Positions 34,136 to 43,020 of a stretch of 64,000 nucleotides of DNA are shown here, piece after piece. The stretch's first letter is position 1, and the number at the start of each line of letters is the position of its first letter. Location of the stretch: positions 558,001 through 622,000 of the forward strand of contig CAVXLN010000003.1 of NCBI GenBank assembly GCA_963762435.1, given 5' to 3'. The stretch comes from JAXDMU01 sp963762435 (GTDB lineage: Bacteria > Pseudomonadota > Alphaproteobacteria > ATCC43930 > CGMCC-115725). A model generated the notes under the pieces. It was not told the origin of the DNA and did no database searches. It was given only the letters and a program-made list of their open reading frames with translations. The position numbers and the translations under genes are program-made.

Positions 34136-34972
34136 TCAGCCGCTGTGGGCGAAGTCCCAATAGAGGGCCCGCGCCTGCCGATAGACCGGGCCGGGCTCGA
34201 CCCAGCGCTCCTCGAACCGGGCGACCGGCCGAAGCTTGGCGACGTTGCCCGTGGTGAAGATCTCGTCGGCCGATGCCAGATCGGCTGGATCGATCGTCCG
34301 CTCGATCACCTCGACCCCGGCCTTGCGCAGCAGCTTGATCACGCGCTGGCGGGTGATGCCGTTGAGGAAGCAGCCATTCGGTATCGGCGTGTGGACGATA
34401 CCGTCCTTGACCAGGAACAGATTGGCGGTCGCGAGCTCGGTCACATGGCCCAGCATGTCGAGCATGACCGCATTGTCGAAGCCGCGCTGCCGCGCCTCGG
34501 CCAGCGACCGGGCATTGTTGGGATAGAGGCAGGCAGCCTTGGCCGCGGTCAGCGCGCAGTCGGGCGTGGGGCTGCGATAGCGCGACAGCGTCACCGACAC
34601 GCCGCTGGACGGGGGCATCGGCTTCTCATAGACGGCCAGCGCAAAGCGCGTGGATGCGGGATCGGGCGAGATGTCGCCGTCTTCGGCCCAGAACATCGGG
34701 CGGATATAGAGCGCCGTGCCGGACGGGAAGCGCCCGACGCCTTCGCGCGCGATATCCTCGATCTCGCCCGGGCAGAGCATCGGCTCGAGCGCCATCGTCC
34801 GCGCCGATTGCACGGACCGGGCGCAGTGGCGGTCGAGATCGGGCGTGCAGCCTTCGAAGGCCCTCGCCCCATCGAAGATGATGGAGCCGAGCCACATGGC
34901 ATGACTCATCGGTCCGATAAGCGGCGGGTTGCCCGCCACCCAGCTTCCATCGATGTAGGTCCACGACGTCAT
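34136..34972 (-). CDS. Branched-chain amino acid aminotransferase-like (class IV)
   Basis: The 278-residue fold-type IV PLP enzyme starts at MTSWTYIDGSWVAGN. It has FDGARAFEGCTPDLDRHC, the catalytic-lysine region ALTAAKAACLYPNNARSLAEA, the phosphate-binding VTELATANLFLV and the GITRQRVIKLL segment. It is most like BCAT (ilvE) proteins, which run about 290-310 residues; D-amino acid transaminase and aminodeoxychorismate lyase are relatives. It stands alone, so the physiological substrate is not fixed. Confidence 0.87.
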   Translation of the reverse strand: MTSWTYIDGSWVAGNPPLIGPMSHAMWLGSIIFDGARAFEGCTPDLDRHCARSVQSARTMALEPMLCPGEIEDIAREGVGRFPSGTALYIRPMFWAEDGDISPDPASTRFALAVYEKPMPPSSGVSVTLSRYRSPTPDCALTAAKAACLYPNNARSLAEARQRGFDNAVMLDMLGHVTELATANLFLVKDGIVHTPIPNGCFLNGITRQRVIKLLRKAGVEVIERTIDPADLASADEIFTTGNVAKLRPVARFEERWVEPGPVYRQARALYWDFAHSG

Positions 34973-35105
34973 GGCTCGAGACTCCATGAGGCTTGAGCGC
35001 AATAGCCCGCCCAGTCGCGACAGGCTCCCGCGCGGTCGGTGTGGCCGGCGCCGTCGCTAAAATCATAGGCAGGCTTTTCGTCGCTGGGGAAGGGGGTTTA
35101 CCCCG

Positions 35106-36398
35106 TCAATTGGGCTTGACTGCCGGTTGGCGGGCAATGAGGAAGAGGATGAGGGCCGCGATTTGCAACAGCCCGGCTGCGGCGAAAGGCAGCAACGCCT
35201 CGCTCGGCAGCCCGGCCGAGGAGCCGGTGCTACGCAAAAGCCCGAAGATCGCTGGGGCGAAGGCATAGCCCGCCTGGCTGATCGCCGTGACCAGTGCCAC
35301 GACATGGGTGAGATCCGCCGGCCGGAACTCCGCCTGCGCGATGATCGCCGGCATGGTGGTGAGATTGCCGAGGCCGAGACCGAAAAGCGCCGAGCCGAGG
35401 AGCAGGAGCCCGGGCGAGGCGCCGGCCGAGACGAGGATGACGGAGCCCGCGATCTGGATTAGCCCGTTGCCGGCAGCAAAAATTCTTCGATCGGCACCCG
35501 GCGGCATCATCCAGCCGAGCAGGAAACGCCCGAACACCGCCGCGATCGTGATCATGCCCATGGCCCCACCGGCCCCACCGGCGCCGAGGCTCGGCACCAG
35601 CAGCGAGAAGAGATGCGCCACCATCCCTACCTGAGCGAAGAGGCCGAGCGAGGCGGCCGCGGCGAGCGTGATGAATTGCCGGTCGCGCCAGGGATCGAAG
35701 GATGAGGCGGCAGCATTTACCGTCGCTTCGGCTGGAACCGATGTGCTCTCATCCCCGTCGGGCGCCAAGCCGAGCTCGGCCGGCGTTCGGCCGAGATAGC
35801 ACCCGACCAGCCACCAGAGCAGCGGCAGGCTGAGCGCCGCCACGAGCAGGGCCGCCATCGGGAACCCCAATTGCCGGATGAGCGCCACCCAGAGCGGCGA
35901 GAACAGCACGCCGCCGATGCTGGCACCGTTGAAGGCGACGCTGAGGGCCGCGGGCCGGCGCCGGACGAACCAGGGCGCGACCATGGCATTGAGGGCGGCA
36001 CCGCTGGTGAGCGCCCAGCCGGCGCCGCTCAAGGGGGTCGCGAGAAACAGCTGCCAGGGCTCGCGCGCGAAGGCCCAGCCGAGGAGCCCGGCAGTCGAGA
36101 GCAGGATGCCCGCCCGCGTGACGGCAACGAGGCCGAAGCGGCGATGAAGCCCGGCCAGACGAGCCACCAGCACTGCACCCAGCAGGTAATGCGTGGTCAC
36201 AGCGGTGGAGATGAGCGTGATCGACCAGCCCTGCGTCCGGTTCAGCGTATCGAGAAAGATCGGCGGCCCGTAGAATCCGACGCCCCACGCGAATGTGGCG
36301 ATCGTGAAGGCGGCGCCGACGACGCGCCAGCCGAAGAAGCCGAACCGGCCGGACGGACGGGAGGTCTGAGATAACATCATGATGGGCTGAGGGTTCAC
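35106..36398 (-). CDS. MFS transporter
   Basis: The 430-residue protein has twelve predicted membrane helices in two halves separated by a loop at about 205-235. The start MNPQPIMMLSQTSRPSGRFGFFGWRVVGAAFTIATFAWGVGF resembles the MFS group that includes monocarboxylate- and oxalate-type carriers. It is divergent from an ArsR-type regulator 60 bp away, a layout typical of an efflux pump with its repressor. The substrate is unknown. Confidence 0.9.
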   Translation of the reverse strand: MNPQPIMMLSQTSRPSGRFGFFGWRVVGAAFTIATFAWGVGFYGPPIFLDTLNRTQGWSITLISTAVTTHYLLGAVLVARLAGLHRRFGLVAVTRAGILLSTAGLLGWAFAREPWQLFLATPLSGAGWALTSGAALNAMVAPWFVRRRPAALSVAFNGASIGGVLFSPLWVALIRQLGFPMAALLVAALSLPLLWWLVGCYLGRTPAELGLAPDGDESTSVPAEATVNAAASSFDPWRDRQFITLAAAASLGLFAQVGMVAHLFSLLVPSLGAGGAGGAMGMITIAAVFGRFLLGWMMPPGADRRIFAAGNGLIQIAGSVILVSAGASPGLLLLGSALFGLGLGNLTTMPAIIAQAEFRPADLTHVVALVTAISQAGYAFAPAIFGLLRSTGSSAGLPSEALLPFAAAGLLQIAALILFLIARQPAVKPN

Positions 36399-36457
36399 GA
36401 TCCGCGTCCCGAAAGCTACGGTGGCGACCGAAGCATTCCCGGCAGCGGGGCGTTAGC

Positions 36458-37237
36458 ATGACGCATCACGTTGCGAAAGATCGAGCCATGCTCAGCACAT
36501 CCGCCTTCGCTGAAACAGCCGCCCTCATCGGCGATCCCTCGCGCGCCAGCATGCTGGCGGCATTGATGGATGGACGCGCGCTCACGGCGACCGAGCTCGC
36601 CTGCCGGGCCGGCATCACGCCCCAGACGGCGAGCGGCCATATCGCGCGGCTGACCGAGGCAGGCCTTCTGACCGTGGAGCGCCAGGGGCGCCACCGCTAT
36701 CACCGCGTCGCTTCCGCTGCCGTGGCGCAGATGCTGGAAAGCATCATGACCGTCGCCGGGACCCGCCTCGCCGATCCGCCGACCGGCCGCAAGCTCTTGG
36801 TCGGCCCGCGCGACAAGGCGATGCGGCGCGCCCGCACCTGCTACGATCATCTGGCTGGCGAGATCGCCGTGGCGATGGCAGACAGCATGGTCGCACACGG
36901 CCAGATCGAGCTGTCGTCCGATGGCGGCATCGTGACCGAGACCGGAGCGCTGTTTCTGAAAGAGCTGGGGGTCGATTTCGATGGCGCCCGAGGCCATGCC
37001 GCACGGCGCGGCGGCGGGCGGGTCTTCTGCCGGCCCTGCCTCGATTGGAGCGAGCGCCGCTGGCACATTGCCGGCGCCGTCGGCACCGCACTCTGCCGCC
37101 ATTGTTTCGAGCAGGGCTGGGTTCGCCGGATCGATGGGACGCGCGCCGTCACCGTGACACCCATGGGTGAACGGGCGCTCGGGGACGCGTTCGACTGGGG
37201 GATGGATTTCTGGATGGCTGAAAAGCGTTACGGCTAA
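36458..37237 (+). CDS. ArsR-type winged-helix regulator with C-terminal cysteine region
   Basis: The 259-residue protein carries an ArsR helix-turn-helix at about residues 12-90: ALIGDPSRASMLAALMDGRALTATELACRAGITPQTASGHIARL. The C-terminal half is unlike classical ArsR and contains CRPCLDW and CRHCFEQGW, two CxxC pairs that could bind a metal or form a redox switch. The start may be 36458 or the ATG at 36488. It is divergent from the MFS gene and probably represses it. Confidence 0.87.
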   Translation: MTHHVAKDRAMLSTSAFAETAALIGDPSRASMLAALMDGRALTATELACRAGITPQTASGHIARLTEAGLLTVERQGRHRYHRVASAAVAQMLESIMTVAGTRLADPPTGRKLLVGPRDKAMRRARTCYDHLAGEIAVAMADSMVAHGQIELSSDGGIVTETGALFLKELGVDFDGARGHAARRGGGRVFCRPCLDWSERRWHIAGAVGTALCRHCFEQGWVRRIDGTRAVTVTPMGERALGDAFDWGMDFWMAEKRYG

Positions 37238-37310
37238 GTGCCGCGATCGGTCTCTTGGGGTCCCGACGCGGTTGCGCCGCAGCAGAGGTGAGCGTACCCT
37301 TGCCACGATT

Positions 37311-37658
37311 ATGGCCGACGAGCTGATCTTCCATATGTGCCGCCGCGAGGAATGGCAGGCAGCGCTGACGCATGGAGCCTATGCCGGGTCGAACCAGGAC
37401 CGGGCAGACGGCTTCATTCATTTCTCGACCCGCGATCAGATCGTCGAAAGTGCCGCCCGCCATCGTGCCGGCCAGGTCGGACTTCTGCTCCTTGCGGTTG
37501 ATCCGGCTGCGTTGGGTCCGGCGCTCAAATGGGAACCGTCGCGCAACGGTCAGCTGTTTCCCCATCTTCATGGCGAGCTGCTGCCGACGGCGGTGCGCTG
37601 GGCACATGACCTGCCGCTCGATCCGGGCGGACGGCATCGCTTTCCGCCGCTCGATTAG
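37311..37658 (+). CDS. DUF952-family protein
   Basis: The 115-residue protein matches DUF952: LIFHMCRREEWQAALTHGAYAGSNQDRADGFIHFSTRDQI, then LLLLAVDPAALGPALKWEPSRNGQLFPHLHGELL. The fold is ADP-ribosyltransferase-like, but no activity is known. The ATG at 37311 removes a non-family extension. It lies 11 bp before pyrD, an arrangement frequent in alphaproteobacteria. Confidence 0.88.
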   Translation: MADELIFHMCRREEWQAALTHGAYAGSNQDRADGFIHFSTRDQIVESAARHRAGQVGLLLLAVDPAALGPALKWEPSRNGQLFPHLHGELLPTAVRWAHDLPLDPGGRHRFPPLD

Positions 37659-37669
37659 ACGGCCCTGCC

Positions 37670-38767
37670 ATGCCCCTCCTGAGCTCCCTCGCCCTCCCCT
37701 TGCTGCGGCTCTTGCCGTCGGAGACAGCACATCGGCTGACGATCCGGACGCTTGCCGCCGGCTGGGCGCCGCCACAGCCGGCACCGGGCGACTCGGTGCT
37801 GGCGACCCGCGTCTGGGGCCGCGATTTCCCAAATCCGATCGGGCTCGCCGCGGGATTCGACAAGAATGCCGAGGTGCCGGATGCGATGCTGCGCTGGGGC
37901 TTCGGCTTCGTCGAGATCGGCTCGGTGACGCCGCGGCCGCAGGCCGGCAATCCGCGGCCGCGGCTGTTCCGGCTGACGCGCGACGGCGCCGTCATCAACC
38001 GCATGGGCTTCAACAATGACGGGCTGGACGCGGTGGAGGCACGCCTCGCCCGCCGCCGGCGCACCGGCCTGCTGGGCGCCAATCTCGGCAAGAATCGCGA
38101 CAGTGTCAGCGCCGCCGCGGATTACCGGCTGGGCGTCACCAAGCTGGCGCCTCATGCCGACTATCTTGTCGTCAATGTGTCTTCGCCCAACACGCCGGGC
38201 CTGCGCGACCTGCAGCGGCGCAGCGATGCCGCCATGCTGATCGCCGCCGTGATCGAGGCGCGCGCGGCACTGGCGCTCGACCGGCCGCCGCCGCTGCTGC
38301 TCAAGATCGCGCCTGACCTCACGCCACGGGACTGCGAGGATATCGCCGAGGTGGCGCTCGAGACCGGCATCGACGGCCTCATCATCTCCAACACCACCGT
38401 GGCCCGGCCGGCCGATCTCGTGAGCCGCGACGCGCCGGAACCCGGTGGCCTGTCGGGTCGGCCGTTGTTCGAACCGTCGACCCAGCTGCTGGCCGAGATG
38501 TATCGGCTGACCGGCGGCAAGCTGCCGTTGATCGGCGTCGGCGGCATCGCGTCCGGGGCCGACGCCTATCACAAGATCCGTGCCGGCGCCTCGCTGGTCC
38601 AGCTCTATACGGCACTCGTCTTCCGCGGGCCCGGCCTGATCGAGCGGATCAAGCGGGACCTGGCCGAGCTCGTGCGGCGCGACGGCTTCTCGAGCGTTTC
38701 GGCCGCGATCGGCGCTGGCATCGACCGGGTGCCGTCCGATCTGCACAGCCAGGGAGCGCGCGAATGA
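37670..38767 (+). CDS. pyrD: Dihydroorotate dehydrogenase (quinone), class 2
   Basis: This enzyme oxidises dihydroorotate to orotate in pyrimidine synthesis and passes electrons to ubiquinone at the membrane. The 365-residue protein has the class-2 N-terminal amphipathic helices (LPLLRLLPSETAHRLTIRTL), GLAAGFDKNAEVPDAM, the catalytic-serine region NVSSPNTPGLRDLQ and the FMN site GVGGIASGADAYHKIRAGAS. It overlaps the DUF1192 gene by 4 bp. Confidence 0.97.
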   Translation: MPLLSSLALPLLRLLPSETAHRLTIRTLAAGWAPPQPAPGDSVLATRVWGRDFPNPIGLAAGFDKNAEVPDAMLRWGFGFVEIGSVTPRPQAGNPRPRLFRLTRDGAVINRMGFNNDGLDAVEARLARRRRTGLLGANLGKNRDSVSAAADYRLGVTKLAPHADYLVVNVSSPNTPGLRDLQRRSDAAMLIAAVIEARAALALDRPPPLLLKIAPDLTPRDCEDIAEVALETGIDGLIISNTTVARPADLVSRDAPEPGGLSGRPLFEPSTQLLAEMYRLTGGKLPLIGVGGIASGADAYHKIRAGASLVQLYTALVFRGPGLIERIKRDLAELVRRDGFSSVSAAIGAGIDRVPSDLHSQGARE

Positions 38768-38949
38768 GCGGCGACGACGATGATCTGCCGCGGCACAGGA
38801 AGCTGCCGCCCAAGGATCTGACGCCGCTCTCGATCGGCGAGCTCGAGGATTATATCGCTGGCCTCAATGACGAGATCGCGCGCGCCCGCGCAGCAATCGA
38901 GGCCAAGCAGCGCCATCGCGGCGGCGCCGACAGCCTGTTCAAACGCTGA
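38764..38949 (+). CDS. DUF1192-family small protein
   Basis: The 61-residue protein matches DUF1192: LTPLSIGELEDYIAGLNDEIARARAAIEAKQRHRGGADSLF. It is a short amphipathic helix, almost certainly a coiled coil, with no known function. It starts in the pyrD stop codon and is likely translated with it. Confidence 0.9.
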   Translation: MSGDDDDLPRHRKLPPKDLTPLSIGELEDYIAGLNDEIARARAAIEAKQRHRGGADSLFKR

Positions 38950-38974
38950 ATTCCCAGTTTCGAGGAGTTTCCCC

Positions 38975-39754
38975 ATGAAGGGCAAGACCGCGATCGTGAC
39001 CGGTTCGACGAGCGGCATCGGGCATGGCATCGCCACGGCACTCGCCGCTTCCGGCTGCAACGTGCTGCTGAACGGCTTCGGCGACGCCGCCGAGATCGAG
39101 AAGATCAAATCGACGCTCGCGAGCACCCATGGCGTCAAGGTGGGATATTCATCGGCCGACATGACCAAGCCCGCCGAGATCCATCAGATGGTGGCGCAGG
39201 CGGTCGAAGAGCTGGGCTCCGCCGATATCCTGGTCAACAATGCCGGCATCCAGTTCACGGCATTGGTCGAGGATTTCCCTGACGAAAAATGGGATGCGAT
39301 CATCGCGATCAATCTTTCAGCCGCGTTCCACGGCTCGAAGGCGGCGATCCCGCATATGAAGAAGGCCGGCTGGGGCCGGATCATCAATATCGCTTCGGCT
39401 CACGGCCTCGTCGGCAGCACGCACAAGGTGGCCTATGTCGCGGCCAAGCACGGCATCGTCGGCATGACCAAGGTGATCGCCCTCGAGACCGCCAATAACG
39501 GCATCACCTGCAATGCGATTTGTCCGGGCTGGGTGCTGACCCCGCTGGTCAAGAAGCAGATCGCGGATCGCGCCCAGGCGAACGGCACCAGCATCGAGGC
39601 GGAGGAAATCGCCCTCCTCAGCGAGAAGCAGCCGATGCATCACTTCGTGACGCCGGAACAGCTGGGCGGCCTCGCCGTGTTCCTGTGCAGCGATAACGGC
39701 GCCAGCACGACTGGCACCACGCTCTCCATGGATGGCGGCTGGGTCGCGGAATAA
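38975..39754 (+). CDS. bdhA: 3-hydroxybutyrate dehydrogenase
   Basis: This short-chain dehydrogenase converts 3-hydroxybutyrate to acetoacetate with NAD, in polyhydroxybutyrate or ketone-body use. The 259-residue protein has the cofactor motif VTGSTSGIGHGIA, NNAGIQ, the catalytic Ser, Tyr and Lys in NIASAHGLVGSTHKVAYVAAKHG, and the long lid region SIEAEEIALLSEKQPMHHF typical of BdhA. It starts at 38975 after GAGGAG. The same acetoacetate is the product of FahA at the left end of the window. Confidence 0.94.
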   Translation: MKGKTAIVTGSTSGIGHGIATALAASGCNVLLNGFGDAAEIEKIKSTLASTHGVKVGYSSADMTKPAEIHQMVAQAVEELGSADILVNNAGIQFTALVEDFPDEKWDAIIAINLSAAFHGSKAAIPHMKKAGWGRIINIASAHGLVGSTHKVAYVAAKHGIVGMTKVIALETANNGITCNAICPGWVLTPLVKKQIADRAQANGTSIEAEEIALLSEKQPMHHFVTPEQLGGLAVFLCSDNGASTTGTTLSMDGGWVAE

Positions 39755-39778
39755 GCGAGATCTGACACCTTAAGGTCC

Positions 39779-39808
39779 GAGCGGGAGGTTCTTCGGAACC
39801 GCCTGCTC
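39779..39808 (+). terminator. Stem with TTCG tetraloop after bdhA
   Basis: GAGCGGGAGGTTC pairs with GAACCGCCTGCTC around a TTCG loop (39792-39795) with one mismatch, 25 bp after the bdhA stop. It is a plausible terminator without a strong T-run. Confidence 0.45.
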
Positions 39809-39922
39809 CGACATTGCCGACCGCTCCGATCACGACTCCTTCCTCAAAGCTTTCAGTTGCACCCGGCGACCATCAGCAACTATGCTGTGCAGGATAGGTT
39901 GTTGATTCGGCTAGGGGTTGTC

Positions 39923-42313
39923 ATGTTTTCGTCACTTAGGCTACCGCACCGTTCCTTGCACTTGGCACCGGCCCTTGTTGGAGTTCTGATCGGTGCTGTG
40001 GCGATACTCCAACTCACCAATCCGTCATCGGCGGCGACGCCACCGCAAGTGGTCGTCTTCCAGGTTCCGACCAACAGCCAGCCCGGGGCGATCACGCTCG
40101 GTCCCGACGGCAATTTTTGGTTCACGGATGCGTCCACACCCGCCATCGGGCGCATCACGCCGAGCGGCACGGTTACCCTGTTCACGACAGGGCTCGGCGC
40201 CGGCAGCCATCCCAACGGCATCACTACCGGCCCCGACGGCAACCTGTGGTTTACCGATAGCGGCTCGAGCCCGGCGATCGGACGAATCGATCCCACGACG
40301 GGCAGCATAACGGAATTCTTGACCGGCGCTTCTAGCACCGTTGGCCGCCCAGAAGGCATTACCTCGGGACCAGACGGAAATCTCTGGTTCACCGATCCGG
40401 GCGTGATCGGCGCGTTCGGCGCGATCGGCCGGATCACCACGGCCGGCACGATCACCACCGTCTCGCTCGCCGGCTCTAATCTTGCCGGACCCGAGAGCAT
40501 CACGACCGGCCCTGACGGCAATCTATGGTTCACAGCAGCCGGCGCACAGGGGCAGATCCTCGAGGGCGTCGGAAAGATCACAACGGCGGGTGCGATCACG
40601 GCATTTCCGGTCGGAAACACCAGCACGCTCGGCGAAATCATAGCCGGTCCCGACGGGAATCTTTGGATGACGGATTTGGGCGCTTCAGGTCGGTCACCAT
40701 TACCCTCGATCGACCGGATCACGACTGCGGGCGTAATCACGAAATTCGGCGAAGGGCTGTCGCCCACGTCAAGCGAACCGATCGGCATCGCTGTCGGCCC
40801 CGACGGCAATATTTGGTTTACCGACGATGGCCCGCGTGCGATCGGCCGGATCACGCCGGCCGGCGTTATCACCGAGTTCGCAGCGCCCGTCCCCGCCAAT
40901 CAATTGCCCTTAGACATCGCCTTCGCGCCTTCCGGCGCTCTCTTCTTCACGTCGGAGACCGCCGGCACTACCCCTACCGGCTCTGTCGACGCTTTCACCT
41001 TGCCGCTCGACAATCTGGCCGTCACGCTCGCCGGCCCCGGCTCGGGCGAGGTGACGAGCACGCCAGTGGGCACACCGATCGGCATCGCCTGCGGCGAGGG
41101 CAACGCTGCTTGTGCCGCGAATTTCCACGATGCAACAACCGTGACGCTGACCGCCACCGCCGCAGCCGGCAATACCTTCGTGGGCTGGAGCGGGCCTGGC
41201 GCCACGGCCGGCGGCTGTTCGACCACGGCCCCGTGCGCGGTGCCGCTCAGCGGCAATCAGGACAGTACGATCACGGCGATCTTCGAGACGGTTCCCGCGG
41301 CGGCCGTTCTCACTGTATCCGTCGTCAACAACGGCACGATCACAAGCACGCCCTCAGGCATCTCCTGCGGCTCGACTTGCACGGCAAGCTTCGGTTTCGG
41401 CGAGGTCGTGACGCTGACCGCCACGCCTGCCGCCGGCAACGTCTTCGCCGGTTGGAACGGCGGCGGCTGCACGGGCGTCCAGGCTTGCGTATTGACGCTT
41501 GCCACCGCCACTACAACGGTCAGTGCCAGCTTCGTGCCACAGAATGCCAGCGATGTCGTGCTCGCTGCCGCCGTGCTGCCGGGCAGCCGTTCGGTTCAAG
41601 TGGGATCGACCGCTACCGTCTTCGGCACCATGATCAATGCCAGCACGGACGTGACCGGCGTGATCTGTTCCGTGCAACCGACAACGAATGTGCCGGCCAG
41701 CTTCACCTTCCAAGCCACCGACGCGCAGAACCAGCCGATCGCGCCACTCAACGCTGCCGTTCCGATCGCACCGGGCGCCCCACAATCCTTCATCCTGGCG
41801 CTGACGCCGACCGCGGCTTTCGATCCGACGCAAATCGCCTTCAGCTTCTCCTGCGCCAACGACACGGCACCGGCCGGAAGCCTGCCCGGCATCAACACGC
41901 TGCTCTTGTCGGGCTCGACAGTGCCGGTTCCCGACGTCATCGCGCTCGCCGCGACGGCAACCGACGATGGCATTGTCGATATTCCAGGAACGAGCGGCGT
42001 CGGCGCTTTCGCGGTCGCCAGCATCAATATCGGCGCCAGCACCGACATTGGCGTCTCGGCCAATCTCGGCAGCGCCAACCTGCCGGTCACGCTCACTATC
42101 TGTCAGACGGATGCGAGGGGTCAATGCCTCAGGGGCCCGGACTCGAGCGTGAGCCTGCCCGTCAATACAAACGACACGCCGACCTTTTCCATCTTCGCCC
42201 AGGCGAACGGCGCCGTGCCGTTCCAGCCCGCAACCAACCGCATCTTCGTTCAATTCACGGATAGCAACGGCGTCAATCGCGGTCAGACCAGCGTCGCGGT
42301 CCGTACGCAGTAG
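39923..42313 (+). CDS. Exported Vgb-like propeller protein with Gly/Cys repeat domains
   Basis: The 796-residue protein begins with a signal sequence (LAPALVGVLIGAVAILQL) and repeats the blade GPDGNLWFTD through about residue 340. Two bacterial-repeat domains of about 80 residues follow, each containing GNTFVGWSG or GNVFAGWNG with paired cysteines. The C-terminal 270 residues match the C-terminus of the protein at 23301-25091. It is exported and perhaps surface-bound. It starts at 39923; an open frame from 39857 lacks signal-like sequence. Confidence 0.8.
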   Translation: MFSSLRLPHRSLHLAPALVGVLIGAVAILQLTNPSSAATPPQVVVFQVPTNSQPGAITLGPDGNFWFTDASTPAIGRITPSGTVTLFTTGLGAGSHPNGITTGPDGNLWFTDSGSSPAIGRIDPTTGSITEFLTGASSTVGRPEGITSGPDGNLWFTDPGVIGAFGAIGRITTAGTITTVSLAGSNLAGPESITTGPDGNLWFTAAGAQGQILEGVGKITTAGAITAFPVGNTSTLGEIIAGPDGNLWMTDLGASGRSPLPSIDRITTAGVITKFGEGLSPTSSEPIGIAVGPDGNIWFTDDGPRAIGRITPAGVITEFAAPVPANQLPLDIAFAPSGALFFTSETAGTTPTGSVDAFTLPLDNLAVTLAGPGSGEVTSTPVGTPIGIACGEGNAACAANFHDATTVTLTATAAAGNTFVGWSGPGATAGGCSTTAPCAVPLSGNQDSTITAIFETVPAAAVLTVSVVNNGTITSTPSGISCGSTCTASFGFGEVVTLTATPAAGNVFAGWNGGGCTGVQACVLTLATATTTVSASFVPQNASDVVLAAAVLPGSRSVQVGSTATVFGTMINASTDVTGVICSVQPTTNVPASFTFQATDAQNQPIAPLNAAVPIAPGAPQSFILALTPTAAFDPTQIAFSFSCANDTAPAGSLPGINTLLLSGSTVPVPDVIALAATATDDGIVDIPGTSGVGAFAVASINIGASTDIGVSANLGSANLPVTLTICQTDARGQCLRGPDSSVSLPVNTNDTPTFSIFAQANGAVPFQPATNRIFVQFTDSNGVNRGQTSVAVRTQ

Positions 42314-42334
42314 GGCTCAAAGCCGGAATCATAA

Positions 42335-42363
42335 AGGGCCGGCCGAGAAACTCGGCCGGCCCT
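42335..42363. terminator. Perfect 13-bp stem terminator
   Basis: AGGGCCGGCCGAG pairs perfectly with CTCGGCCGGCCCT around loop AAA, then TCCTTATT on the plus strand. It lies between the convergent Vgb-like and hsp20 genes and can end both transcripts. Confidence 0.85.
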
Positions 42364-42388
42364 CCTTATTCGACTTTCGAGACAGGGA

Positions 42389-42850
42389 TTAGGCGGCCTT
42401 CTGCTCGATCACCTTGGTCTCGATCGGCGTGGCACCGATCTCGATTTTGCGGGGCTTCAGCTGCTCCGGCACTTCGCGCACGAGCTCGACATCGAGCAAG
42501 CCGTTGACCAGGTTCGCACCCTTGACCTTGATATGGTCGGCGAGCTGGAAGCGACGCTCGAACGCCCGTCCGGCGATGCCGCGATAGAGATACTGCCGGT
42601 TCTTGTCGTCTTCCTTGGCAGTGCCGGTCACGGTCAGCGTATTCTCATGGACGGTGATGTCGATCTCGTCGGCGCTGAAGCCGGCGACGGCCATCGTCAC
42701 GCGATAGGCATCCTCATCAATCTTTGCAATATTGTAAGGAGGATAGCTGAAGCTGCTATCGTCGACGCGGGTCGCGGCATCGACCAGACGTGCAAGGCGG
42801 TCGAAACCGACGGTCGAACGGAACAGGGGGGAAAGATCATAGGTTCGCAT
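42389..42850 (-). CDS. Hsp20-family small heat-shock protein
   Basis: The 153-residue ATP-independent chaperone resembles IbpA. The alpha-crystallin domain spans about residues 33-130: YNIAKIDEDAYRVTMAVAGFSADEIDITVHENTLTVTGTA, GRAFERRFQLADHIKVKGANLVNGLLDVELVREVPE, with the C-terminal IEIGA region standing for the IXI anchor. The ATG at 42850 is chosen over GTG at 42856 because GGAGAGG is then 8 bases away. A hairpin over that ribosome site suggests thermosensing. Confidence 0.93.
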   Translation of the reverse strand: MRTYDLSPLFRSTVGFDRLARLVDAATRVDDSSFSYPPYNIAKIDEDAYRVTMAVAGFSADEIDITVHENTLTVTGTAKEDDKNRQYLYRGIAGRAFERRFQLADHIKVKGANLVNGLLDVELVREVPEQLKPRKIEIGATPIETKVIEQKAA

Positions 42851-42853
42851 GGT

Positions 42854-42877
42854 CACATCCTCTCCAGGAGCGATATG
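42854..42877 (-). promoter_or_regulatory. Possible ROSE-type RNA thermometer over the hsp20 ribosome site
   Basis: In the mRNA sense, CATATC pairs with GATGTG and CTC with GAG, leaving an internal G/AG loop and a CTG loop. This hides the Shine-Dalgarno GGAGAGG. The anti-site arm contains TCGCT, matching the U(U/C)GCU motif of ROSE elements upstream of alphaproteobacterial small heat-shock genes. Upstream GC-rich arms could form the extra stems of a full element. Confidence 0.5.
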
Positions 42878-43020
42878 AAGGTTGTCGATGCGCCGCCGAA
42901 GCGCCTGCTACAGGCCGCGGGCGGTTCTTGCGACGCGCCGAACCCCGAAAGGGCATCCGGCCGTCTCAGAGATGGGAAGCGCATTCGGCCCGTCAAGGGG
43001 TGGTGCGAAAGGCGGGTGGT

